NCBI GenBank assembly: GCA_943704415.1
Contig: CALSCO010000448.1
Span: 1 to 31,878, forward strand
From: Parvularia atlantis
Lineage: Eukaryota > Opisthokonta > Rotosphaerida
Direction: 5' to 3'
Length of the DNA: 31,878 nucleotides
Part shown: piece after piece, positions 20,816 through 28,981 of the stretch
Layout of the letters: each line of letters starts with the position of its first letter
How positions within the stretch are numbered: position 1 is the stretch's first letter
Made by a program: the position numbers and the translations under genes
The notes under the pieces: generated by a model
What the model was told of the DNA's origin: nothing
The model's database searches: none
The model's input: the letters and a program-made list of their open reading frames with translations, nothing else

Positions 20816-21019
20816 TTGTTGTTGTTGTTGCTGCGGCGCGGCGACCTGCGGCGCAAAGATGGGATGGATCATCGTCGGCGAAGTTGGCAAAGTGCAGGTG
20901 GCGCCGTGTCACAAACACATGTGACAAACATGACACGCCACGCGAACCGCTGGCAACCTGGCAATCATGATCATGATGACTCGCAACGCGAACCTGGCAC
21001 ACAAACAACACCCTGTGGC
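20745..21019. other. Region between the unknown gene and the Gfo/Idh gene
   Basis: 275 bp with the triplet run and an AT-richer part: ACACATGTGACAAACATGACAC at about 20912-20934 holds CATGTGACA and its near-repeat, and TGATCATGATCATGA-like palindromic words lie near 20966-20980. Likely 5' region of the unknown gene and 3' region of the Gfo/Idh gene. Confidence 0.35.
20786..20833 (-). repeat. CAG/CAA run, Gln16 in one frame
   Basis: CTG x9, TTG x6, CTG on the + strand. Read from ATG 20872 on the minus strand it gives 16 glutamines. In the frame of MSAGFVAEL it would give Thr and Ala instead. Confidence 0.8.
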
Positions 21020-22686
21020 TCACGCACCCAGATCCTCACGGCTCATGGACCGCGTGAGCACGTGCTGCGATAAGGCCGGCATCGTCACAGGCTCGCTCGC
21101 GGCCGTCTCGATGCTGCGCTTGATCGCGTCGATCACCGACTGCGCCGCGACGGGGCGGTGAGCACGTAGCCGCGCTGTGGCGGTCGCGCACGCACCTGGA
21201 CGTAGAGCGCATCCGCGGTCGACGCGGCGTCGCGCAGGATCTGCTCGTCCTTCTCGACCACGAGCGCGCGCAAGGCCCGGGCCATCAGCGCGAACCCGCC
21301 CGCCGCGGCCGTGCCGCCGTGCTGCCGCCGCGTGTGAGCGCGGGCAGTGCGTGCGGTCACGTGTGTACTTGCCTCCTCAAAGTCGGCCGAGCCGACGAGG
21401 GTCGCGACGGGCGTGAGCTCGGTAGCGGGCGCCTGGCAGCCGTGCAGCGCGAGGTCGCGCAGGACGAGGGTGCCCTTGGCACCGTAGATCTCGAGCGCAG
21501 TCGACGCGGGGCCTGGTCCGCGCGTGAGCACAGAGTGCATGCGTGCGGGTAGGGCGGACCGCTGCTGCTGTGTGAGACGTAGATCTGCGCAGGGATGCCC
21601 TCGCCGACGACGCCCTGCGCCGTCACCGTGTCGACTGCGGCCGCGTCAGCCCCTGCGTCAGCGAGCGCGCACAACGGACCGGCGTCTGGCGTGCTGGGCG
21701 ACTTTTTCAGCAGCGCGTGCACGCTCGACATGCTACACGCGCGCGGATCGTGTCAGCGCTCCGCTCGACTCAACAGCCCCGAGCGCACCGCAGGCCCGTC
21801 ACAAAGTGCATCAGGTCAATCAGCGCGGCCGTGTCGGCGCCGATGTGCCTCTCGGTCCACGCGCCCTGCTCCTGCTGCGGCGGTGCGGCCAGGGTGAGGT
21901 GCGCGCGAAGGAGTACGACGTCGCCGCAGTAGTCCTTGAAGAACAGCGCTGCGAGCGATGTGAGCTGAAGGCCGCATCGCATCAGACGAGGCACACCACG
22001 CATACGCCGCGACGTCGGCAGGAACCGCCACGGAAAGTTGACCGAGCAGAAGACGATCGAGCCTGCGTGCGACGCGTCCAGCTGCGGGCGCCGCAGGTCA
22101 GCAAAAACGCAGCCGCACACTTGCAGCACATGCCCGCTTCTGGCGCTGCGTGGCCGCGTTGTGCATCTCGGCCAGGTCCTCCTTGCTAAGCCCAGCCGGC
22201 TGCTCAACGACGGCATGCTTGCCGGCGCCAACGGCCGCGAGGAACTACGCGGTGTGTGAGGCGGTGACACAGCGCAGCTCGCGCGCACGCACGAGAGCCT
22301 TGCGGTCCTCGACGGGGCCCGCGATGAACACGACGTCGACGTCCGGCCGCTGCACGAGCACGTGAAAGTCCGTCACGGCGGCATGGATGGCCGTCGCGGC
22401 CGAGAGCGCCTTAGCCTCGGCCTCGGTCGGCGCGTAGGCAAAGGCCGGCATGATCATGACCTTCTTGAGCGCCGACACGAGCGTCTTGGTCGACGGGGCG
22501 TGGCCGGCAATGACGCTCTTGACCGAGCTGCGACCCGGGTGGTGTCAGCGAGCAGGTCGCGCGCAGGGACAGCGCCAACATGTTGGCGCTGCTGCGCAGG
22601 TTCGAGGTCGCGCTCGGGCTGCGCGGGATCTCGCTGCCCGTGCTGCTCACGTCGGCGGCAAAGGACGAGAGCGGCGACGGCGACAT
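21020..22686 (-). CDS. Gfo/Idh/MocA-type oxidoreductase, atypical active site
   Basis: Stop 21020-21022 (end SMSREDLGA). Preferred start ATG 22686 (MSPSPLSSFAADV), giving a Ser-rich leader spliced to ISVKSVIAGHAPSTKTL. The Rossmann part shows RPDVDVVFIAGPVEDRKAL, then AVGAGKHAVVEQPAGLS, the position of the family's EKP motif, here EQP. The C-terminal part has FCSVNFPW, DYCGDVVLLRAHL, HIGADTAALIDLMHFVTGL, then ALEIYGAKGTLVL, which is typical of the family. The usual GxGxxG is not visible and the EKP lysine is Gln, so cofactor use or catalysis may be altered. At least six short introns. A splice model joining it to the upstream MOB gene is also possible (see findings). Confidence 0.75.
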
Positions 22687-22712
22687 CAGCGCGGGCACCT
22701 GCTCCTCCGAGC

Positions 22713-23843
22713 TCAGCAGCTGCGAGCACCGCGCACGTCAACGAGCGCGCCGGGCACGAGCGGCCACCGCACCTTGTTGGTCACCGCGGCCAGAGGCTCG
22801 AGCTCCTTGCGCTCCACGAGCGAGTACCGGAAGATGAACAACATAAAGTGCTGTGCGTGACCGTGTCAGGGCGCCCTCGCGCTGGGTCCGCTGCGCACCT
22901 TGTAGCACGTGTTGAGGTACACGACCGCGTCCATGCCCATGCCCTCGATGTTCTGCGGGCAGCGGCGCGTCAAGCTGCGTGCTGCACACGTTCGCAGACC
23001 GTCAGAGCCACCTTGAAGTGGCTGTAGTACATGTGCGCGTACACGCGGAACAGGCGCTTGAAGATCGTCCGCACCTCGTTGAAAAAGTGCGGCGGGAACG
23101 GCGTGTCTGCATCGCACTCTTGCGCGTGAGCACGGCAGCCGCGACCGCGCAAACAGCAACACAGCAGCGCACCGGCGCTGCGCGGGAACAGCTCCTGGTC
23201 GTCGAAGCGGCTCTGCACCCACGCGAGCAGGTACGAGACGTAGTCGGGCGCGCTGCACTTGATCGGCTTCTCGATCGTGACGCCGTCGGCCCAGAGGTAG
23301 TCGTATCTGGGCCAAGCGTGATCAGAGCAGTGCGATCAGCGCCAGCCAATCGATGCGTACCGCGAGCCCGCGTTCATGACGGGGCAGGCCTGCTTCGTGC
23401 AGAACTCGGCGATGTTGCCGTAGATCAGGTTGATCTGGTTAAAGAAGTCGACCATGTTGACCGCCAGCCACTCGTTCAGGTCGTAGTCGGGCGGGCACAC
23501 GACGGCCTGACGCAGGTCGGCGCTGCGTCCGTCGCTCAATCGTCAGCCGGCCGCCTCATCCCGCACGCGGTCCGCCGCCACCTCAGCACCGCGGTCTCGG
23601 CCAGCTGCCCCGCCAGCGAGAAGCGCGACGCGCCGCCCGGCCACAGCGACAGCTTCGGGCGGAACGTCTTCTGCTGGTTGCTGTCGGCGGCCAGTCGGTG
23701 GCGTGAGCCAGCCATCAATCACGTGCGCGCAGGCGGCGCCGGCAGCAGCCACGCACAACGAGAACTTAAGCAAGCCCGAGCCCGAGCGCGGCATCGGCTT
23801 CTGCGGCGTGCGGTGCGCGTGTCAGTGGCCGTGTCGCGCGCGC

Positions 23844-23891
<48 letters not shown>

Positions 23892-23919
23892 GCACTTCGA
23901 CCGAAGCCGACTTCTTCAT
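22713..23919 (-). CDS. MOB kinase activator
   Basis: ATG 23919 (MKKSASVE, spliced to [15 protein letters not shown], then [16 protein letters not shown]), stop 22713-22715. Typical Mob1/phocein signs: [40 protein letters not shown], zinc ligands CTKQAC (CX4C) and HMYYSH (HX4H), [49 protein letters not shown] and [14 protein letters not shown]. MOBs bind and activate NDR/LATS kinases in Hippo/mitotic-exit signalling. The tail after ELEPL is longer than usual and ends in the stop only if no further splicing occurs. The first intron contains the (CT)n tract at 23844-23890. An alternative start is ATG 23794. Confidence 0.9.
23844..23890 (-). repeat. (CT)n microsatellite in the first MOB intron
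   Basis: About 47 bp of GA on +, CT on the sense strand, directly after the donor GTGCGTCTCTC. The intron ends CACGCCGCAG before KPMPRSG. Confidence 0.85.
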
Positions 23920-24138
23920 GCTTGGCGCCGTGTACAACCCGCAAACTGATGGCGGCCATGGCTGACGCGCAGCGACTATGAAGCAATAGTCGACTTTCGT
24001 CTGTCGCGAAGACGTCGCCGAGGAAGGCGGACGACGAGGGCGTCGCGGCGTGTGCTGCCTGCGTTCGTCCATCGCCACAGCAGCAACAGAGACGAGGCGC
24101 CTGAGCGTCACCGTGTCGATCTCCTTGCTCCCTGGTCG

Positions 24139-24345
24139 TCACGACGTGCTCGGTATAAAAGTCTTATCCGGGACGCCGCCGCGGCGCAGAAATGAGCCTA
24201 ACTCGGACAGGCTGCGGACGCGCAGCGGCACCGTGCACGGATGGTCCGCGGGAGGACACGGTGGCAGCGTGCGTGAGGGTGGACATTGCGGCACTACTGT
24301 CGTGGCTCCGCCGCGCATGTCGCGGTCGACCGTGACGGACTTCAA
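24139..24345 (-). CDS. Possible small protein, weak support
   Basis: 68-codon frame (MKSVTVDRDMRGG ... LRVRSLSELGSFLRRGGV ... FIPSTS). Codon use and composition look more protein-like than most random frames here, especially the last 30 residues, but there is no known family. An intron-like segment (CCCTCACGCAC ... GTCCGCAG) lies inside, so part may be spliced out, or it could be an exon of an unrecognised gene. Confidence 0.2.
   Translation of the reverse strand: MKSVTVDRDMRGGATTVVPQCPPSRTLPPCPPADHPCTVPLRVRSLSELGSFLRRGGVPDKTFIPSTS
24154..24160 (+). promoter_or_regulatory. TATA-like box
   Basis: TATAAAA within CGGTATAAAAGTC, striking in DNA this GC-rich and the only good TATA box seen. On the + strand no protein gene begins downstream, so it would point to a non-coding transcript or be chance. 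Confidence 0.3.
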
Positions 24346-24372
24346 GTTAGCCTGAGGCTGATCAGCCTGAGT

Positions 24373-25469
24373 TCACGCCCCCCCCACGGGCACCGCACCC
24401 CCCACGGGCACCGCACCCCCCACAGGCGCCCTCTTGTGCCGCTGGAGCCTGATCGGGTCGAGCCCCGGCGTGCCGCTGAGCAGGGCAGCCTTGTCCTTGC
24501 GGCTGTGCCAGCGCATGCTGCACTGGCGCTCGCTGCGCGTGCCGACGGCGGCGGCGACGGCGGCCCAGGAGATGTGCTCGTGCGGCTTGAGCGTGGCGAG
24601 GGTGTGCTTGACGGCGGCGACGAGCCGGTTGGTCTCGTCCTGCGTCCACTTGCCAGCCGAGGCCGCGCCGCGCAGCGTGAGCAGGCGCGCGCGCACGTCC
24701 GAGCCGCGGCGGCCGTTGCCGAGGACGGCGGCAATGCGCGTCCAGCTGCGGCCGTGCGCGTCAGCGAGGGCCGTCAGGCGCGCGTCCTCCTCAGCCGTCC
24801 ACGGCGCGAGCGGTGCGCGGCGGCGGCTGCTGACCCCGCGGTGCTCGATCACAGCCCAGCGTAGCTTGCACTGCTCCTGTGGTACGTGCGCACACGTGAG
24901 GGCGATCCGCAGCAGCTTCGACAACGTACGGCATTGCGGGTGCGGACGGCGCGCGCCACGTCGCCCCACGTCGCGCCCTTGTCGCGCGCGCGCACGGCCT
25001 TGCGCAGCCGCGCGTCCTCGTCGTCGTCCCACGCGCCGCCGCGCACGCCCAGCCCGCGGATGAACCGCGCGATCGTGTGCTGCGAGTACTTGTGCTCGAG
25101 CTGCGCCGCGATTTGGCCCACGGCGCCGCGCTGCCCGCGCAGCTGCGCCGCCAGCGCGACAATCGCGGGCGCGTCGGCCGGCTGCACGCGCGCCACGTGC
25201 TGCAGCCGCGGGCTCAGCACCTCGGTCCAGCGGCGGTGGCACTGGCCGTGCGTGCGCCGGCGCTCGCCCAGGGCCGGGTTGATCCCGCTCGGCATCGCAC
25301 GGGCCACGGCCGTCCACGCCCGCTCGCCGTGCTGCGCCACCAGCTCGCGCAGCACCGCGTCCTCCGCCGCCGACCAGTGCACCGCGCGGTGCCGCGTGAT
25401 CGTCTCGGCCGGCGCCGTCGTCGCCGCCGTCAACGACGACGTGAAGCGGGCGATCAGCGCTCGAAGCAT
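24373..25469 (-). CDS. Four-repeat Myb/SANT DNA-binding protein
   Basis: ATG 25469 (MLRALIARF), stop 24373-24375, one intron at 24877-24929 (RTRNA joined to EQCKLRW). Four Myb-type repeats: VHWSAAEDAVLRELVAQHG ... RAWTAVARAM; GAWDDDEDARLRKAVRARD ... WGDVARAV; APWTAEEDARLTALADAHG ... SWTRIAAVLG; GKWTQDETNRLVAAVK ... ISWAAVAAAVG, followed by RQCSMRW. The tryptophan spacing is that of SNAPC4, REB1/DMTF1 and related factors. The C-terminus is a small tandem repeat, PVGGAV, encoded by three copies of a CCCCACGGGCACCGC unit at about 24378-24425. It is probably a nuclear transcription factor; SNAPC4-like (snRNA transcription) is one option. The start is 16 bp after the TMX stop. Confidence 0.85.
24376..24425 (-). 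repeat. 18-bp tandem repeat at the Myb C-terminus
   Basis: About three copies of CACCCCCCACGGGCACCG on the + strand, in frame, giving PVGGAV repeats directly before the stop. Confidence 0.7.
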
Positions 25470-25485
25470 GCAGACGAGTGTGCGT

Positions 25486-26494
25486 TCACTTTTTCTTCTT
25501 GGTCTCACTGGACGGCGCGGACGGCGTCGAGGGCGTCGTCTTGTCCTTGTCATTTTTGCTCGTCTTGGTCGGCGTGGCCGTCGTACTCGGAGCAGCAGCG
25601 GTCGCAGCTATCGCAGTCGGCGCACGACGAGGACGAGGAGCGACGAGCAGCGTGAGGGCCGTGATCAGCGACCTGGCGGCGCGTCAGTGCAATCCCTCCC
25701 GCATCCCGTCGGCGCACAGGAGGACGTAGCCGGTGAGGAACGACGCGAGCACGACGACGCCGCTGCCGAGCGCGATCGCGAGCCACAGCGGCACGTCGTA
25801 CTGCTCGGCCAGGTTCTTGACCGTGTGCACGAGAAGGTTGCCGAGGTCGGCGATGCGCCCGAGCACGCGCATCCTGCCCGCGGCCCGTGCGTTAGCGGGC
25901 GCCGCACGTACGATACGCGCGCGCGCACTGCAGCGAGAGCGGGTCAAAGAATCCCTCAACCGGCTCGGCGTTCTTGAACTCGTCACGCACAAACCTCGCG
26001 AGGTGCTCGTCGTTGAGCGCGCCTGCGGTGCGGCCCCGTCAGTCAGACGATCTGCACACGGTAGGGACGCGCCCTTGTAGCGGTACGCGCGGCCCTGGTC
26101 GATCACAAACATGGTCGGGATGGCCTCGACGTGGAAGCGGAGGGCGAGGCCCAGGCTGCCGTGCGCCCCACCGTCAGCCGCCCTCTCACACGCGAACCAT
26201 CATCAATGGGTACACGCACCTGCTGTCGACGTCGGTCTTGGCGACAAAGACGCGCGGGTCGCGCTGGTCTGCGAGCTTGTCGGCGATGCGCTGGTACGTC
26301 GGCTTGAAGCTCTTGCACACGCCGCACCACTCGGTGTAGAACTCGACGAGCCATCGGCCGTCGCCGCGCTGCACGGCGTCGTCGAACGTGCTGCTGTCGA
26401 GCGCGATGACCTCGCTCGCGCGCGCCGACGACGACGACGACGCCGCGAAGACGACGATCAGCAGCGCGATGAGGGAGCCCCACTGCTTCGCCAT
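25486..26494 (-). CDS. TMX-like transmembrane thioredoxin of the ER
   Basis: ATG 26494 with signal peptide MAKQWGSLIALLIVVFAA. The thioredoxin domain follows: WLVEFYTEWCGVCKSFKP (active site CGVC), VFVAKTDVDS, LALRFHVEAIPTMFVIDQG (cis-Pro). After a spliced lumenal part (HLARFVRDEFKN) comes a membrane helix (DVPLWLAIALGSGVVVLASF) and a cytosolic tail rich in Ala/Pro/Thr/Ser ending ETKKKK, which fits the KKXX ER-retrieval signal. Stop at 25486-25488. It should be a type I membrane oxidoreductase acting on disulfides in the ER lumen; CGVC differs from the CPAC/CPSC of animal TMX1/TMX4. Divergent from the GT61 gene across the 42-bp repeat array. Confidence 0.88.
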
Positions 26495-26626
26495 AGCTTG
26501 ATGACAGCCGCCGCGATCAGTGCCAAACGGCGACATTGCTTGATGACAGCCGCCGCGATCAGTGCCAAACGGCGACATTGCTTGATGACAGCCGCCGCGA
26601 TCAGTGCCAAACGGCGACATTGCTGA
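26495..26626. repeat. 42-bp tandem repeat array forming the TMX/GT61 intergenic region
   Basis: Units begin at ATG 26501, 26543 and 26585, and the true gene start at 26627 is the fourth copy. Each holds ATGACAGCCGCCGCGATCAG, then TGCCAAACGGCGACATTGCT before the next unit. Copies appear identical except where the fourth changes TTG to TGA before its ATG and diverges after CCAAA into gene sequence. The array is the entire space between two divergent genes, so it must contain their promoters. Confidence 0.95.
26501..26626 (+). other. Upstream ORF made of the repeats, stop abutting the GT61 ATG
   Basis: ATG 26501 opens 41 codons: MTAAAISAKRRHCL twice, then MTAAAISAKRRHC and TGA at 26624-26626, immediately before ATG 26627. 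The peptide repeats the first nine residues of the GT61 protein. Because 42 is a multiple of three, all copies are in one frame. If transcribed, scanning ribosomes would meet up to three upstream ATGs before the real one. Confidence 0.6.
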
Positions 26627-27974
26627 ATGACAGCCGCCGCGATCAGTGCCAAACTCGCGTTGATCGTCGTCGTCGCGGCCGGCGCGGCCCGGGCGGCGCG
26701 CGTGTCGCGCGTGCGGTGCGAGGGCGGGCCCGGGCCGGCCGATCGCACGTGCGAGATGCGCAACGTGTGCTACCGGCGCGCGGACGACGTGTGGATGGCG
26801 TTTGGCGGCGACGTTGAGCCAGTCGAGGTCGTCGTGGGCACGTACGACTCGCACCCGCGGCTGCAGCTGCGCGTGGCGCCGGAACGTGCTGCCGCACCGG
26901 ACAAGGACGAGGTACCGTGTGCGCTCACGTGCGCGTGCATCTCGTTGACGCGCCTCGCGCGAGCGCAGGCCGAGTGGATCGTCACACGCACGTTCTTCGT
27001 CTCGTCGCCGTCCAACATGTACTACCACTGGCTGCTGGACGAGATGCTCGGGCTGTGGTGGCTGCTGCGCCACGCGCGGCAGTTTGAGCGGCCCGACCCG
27101 CGCGACTTTCTCCTGCTGCTCACCGAGCCGAGCCGCACGGGCCTGTCGGCGCGGCTGCGGCCAATGCCCTTCACGCGCCACACCGTGCAGTTTGTCGGCG
27201 CCGCGGCGTCCAAGGGCCGATCGTGGCGCTGCTTCGCCGAGCTGCACGTCGGCCCCGCCGGCTACAACTACGGCGGCGCGGTGCGTCGCTCAATGCGTTT
27301 ACCGCGCGCTGACGAGCAAGCGAGAGCAGGGCATCGGGCGCGTCAAGGACAACGACCTGCGCGACTTTCGTGATCGCATTCTACGCGACCTCGTCGGTGC
27401 TGCGGACCACGCAATGCCTCTGCCGGCCGCGGCCGTCGGCTCGACGGCGTCCGTGCGCGTGCGACTGCTGCAGCGCGAGCGCGACCGCGTGATCGTCAAC
27501 GAGGACGAGCTGCTGCGGCGGTTGCGGTGCGTCCCGGGCGTGGTCGTGGAGCCGACGCGGCTCGAGATGCTGTCGTGGGACGCGCAGCTGCGCCTGCTGC
27601 AGGAGACGGACGTGCTCGTGGGCACGCACGGCTCCGGCCTGGCCAACCTGCTCTTCCTGCCCGCCAACGCCGCTGTGCTCGAAATCTTCCCTTACAGCTT
27701 TGAGCGCGCGTCGTACGAGCAGCTCGCGCGGCGCCTGGGCGTGCGCTACACCAGCTGGACCAACCCGGACCGCGCCGCAACGCGCTTCGACGACGCGCCG
27801 ATCCGCCACCTTGACGCGGCGCTGCAGGCCCGCATCCGCGCCGACCCGTCCTCGCGCTTTGACCGATGGGAGGCCAACCTGTACTGGGTCAACCAGGACA
27901 CGACCGTCGACGTGGACGCGCTTGCCTCGCGCCTCGAGCGTCTCCTCGACGAGCGCGCCCGTGTGCTCTCGTAA
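26627..27974 (+). CDS. GT61-family glycosyltransferase (DUF563/EOGT-POMGNT2 type)
   Basis: ATG 26627; signal peptide or anchor MTAAAISAKLALIVVVAAGA. Lumenal enzyme: TRTFFVSSPSNMYYHWLLDE (the NxYHWL motif of GT61), HVGPAGYNYGGA, then after splicing FRDRILRDLVG, DRVIVNEDELLRRL, EMLSWDAQLRLLQETD and the strongly conserved VLVGTHGSGLANLLFLPANA, followed by VLEIFPYSFERASYEQLARR. Stop 27972-27974. GT61 enzymes transfer GlcNAc, xylose or similar sugars to glycoproteins or polysaccharides in the ER or Golgi; the substrate here is unknown. Introns lie at about 26910-26970 and 27281-27300. No KDEL-like end is seen (end RARVLS). Confidence 0.9.
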
Positions 27975-28018
27975 AAAGTTTGTAGGTTCGATGCGCCGCC
28001 CACGTCTGATAGAGCTAA

Positions 28019-28054
28019 GGGTCAATGCAGTGCTGAACGGGTCAATGCAGTGCT
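28019..28054 (+). repeat. 16-bp direct repeat
   Basis: GGGTCAATGCAGTGCT-like sequence at 28019-28034 and 28039-28054 (period 20 bp), in the short 3' spacer between the GT61 stop and the Cys-rich protein stop. Confidence 0.7.
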
Positions 28055-28104
28055 CTCTTGCGCGACATGCACACAAACGACACACCACAACGGCGCGCCG
28101 CCAT

Positions 28105-28567
28105 TCACTCGCTGCGCCGGCACTTGATGGTGACGGTGTCGTTGCTGAGCAGCCGCAGCGCGCCGCCGTCGGCCGGGAGCACGTCGCACGTGCGCCCCTG
28201 CAGGCAGCAGTAGCACTGGGTGTACTGCGCGTTCATCCCGCAGCACGAGAAGCCTGCGCCGTCGCGCGTCGCACGTTGAGCGGGATGCCTCCCCGTTGCG
28301 CCCACACGGCCACGACGCACCCGGCGAGCACCCGCGGCCCGCGCAGCACGCGCAGCAGCGGCCCAGCTCGACTTCTTCTTCAGGCGGCGGTGAGGGCCAC
28401 AGGGGCGGCGTCGTCGGCGCGCCCGTCGGCGGCGGCGGCGGCGTGGTCGTCGTGGGTGTCGGCGTCGGCGTCTCCGTCGGCTCCTGCGCCGCGACGACGA
28501 GCGGCACGGCCAGCAGCGCCAGCAGCAGCAGCAGCAGCGCGAGCGCGAGCAGCGGGCGGCGCGTCAT
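28105..28567 (-). CDS. Small secreted Cys-rich protein with mucin-like stalk
   Basis: ATG 28567; signal peptide MTRRPLLALALLLLLLALLA; a Thr/Pro-rich, probably O-glycosylated stretch (PTETPTPTPTTTTPPPPP); then a Cys-rich part GRCCACCAGRGCSPG spliced to FSCCGMNAQYTQCYCC and LQGRTCDVLPADGGALRLLS, ending IKCRRSE. Stop 28105. About 135 residues; about 12 cysteines in the mature part suggest a disulfide-knotted secreted domain. Intron about 28268-28335 (donor GTGCGTCG, acceptor GGCGCAG). Family not recognised. ATG 28636 would give a longer, less likely start. Confidence 0.6.
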
Positions 28568-28642
28568 GTGGCCCGCTGCACGACAAGGCAATGTCCGTCC
28601 ACACTTCACCCACCATGGCGCACATGCGCTCGACACGCTTTC

Positions 28643-28660
28643 ACATGCTTCACAGCATGT
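28643..28660. repeat. Perfect 7-bp stem hairpin
   Basis: ACATGCT (28643-28649), loop TCAC, AGCATGT (28654-28660). It overlaps the start of the first 29-bp repeat copy. Confidence 0.6.
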
Positions 28661-28718
28661 CGCACTTTCGTCTCATGTGTGATCAGACGCTTCACAGCAA
28701 GTCGGACTTTCGTCTCAT
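28648..28718 (+). repeat. 29-bp direct repeat, 42-bp period
   Basis: CTTCACAGCAWGTCGSACTT followed by TCGTCTCAT at 28648-28676 and 28690-28718, two mismatches. A related ACTTTCGTCT word also occurs near 23992. Possibly regulatory for the minus-strand Cys-rich gene just downstream. Confidence 0.7.
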
Positions 28719-28981
28719 CGCTAGACATGACCAAACACGAGCAGCTCGCCCGCGGAACGGGCTCAACTTTGCGCTCGTGCTGAGCCAGGTCATCGTGTCG
28801 ATGTGCCTGCCCTTCGCGGCGGCCTCACGGTCGGCGCGAGCGGGTCCGAGTCGGACAGCTTCCCATTCGCGCCCGACACGAGCGACACGACCGGCTGCGG
28901 CGGCGGCTAGCCTGTTTCCCTTTGCCTTTTGCTTGTGGCGCTGCGTAACGGTACAGCTGTACACATCGAAGCACCAGGGCG

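Larger units (their letters stand above)
23920..24372. other. Gap between the MOB start and the Myb stop
   Basis: About 450 bp, less GC-rich than its surroundings. It holds a TATA-like box (24154-24160) and a weak minus-strand ORF at 24139-24345 (listed), and is otherwise featureless. It must contain the MOB promoter and the Myb 3' UTR. Confidence 0.4.
28568..28981. other. Intergenic region with repeats, no clear gene
   Basis: About 410 bp between the Cys-rich gene start and the actin-related gene stop, both on the minus strand. It holds a 29-bp direct repeat (listed), a hairpin and a 12-bp palindrome GTACAGCTGTAC at 28951-28962. Frames here look non-coding. Confidence 0.45.

Noticed and set aside
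25470-25553. Earlier Myb start at 25553 (MTRTRRRP)
   Set aside because: It overlaps the TMX C-terminal codons in another frame; ATG 25469 lies just after the TMX stop and leads straight into the first Myb repeat.
26495-26626. CRISPR-like array
   Set aside because: Units are directly contiguous copies of a 42-bp sequence with no unique spacers, and the genome is eukaryotic.
27985-27994. tRNA B-box-like GGTTCGATGC
   Set aside because: No A box, no cloverleaf and no acceptor stem around it.
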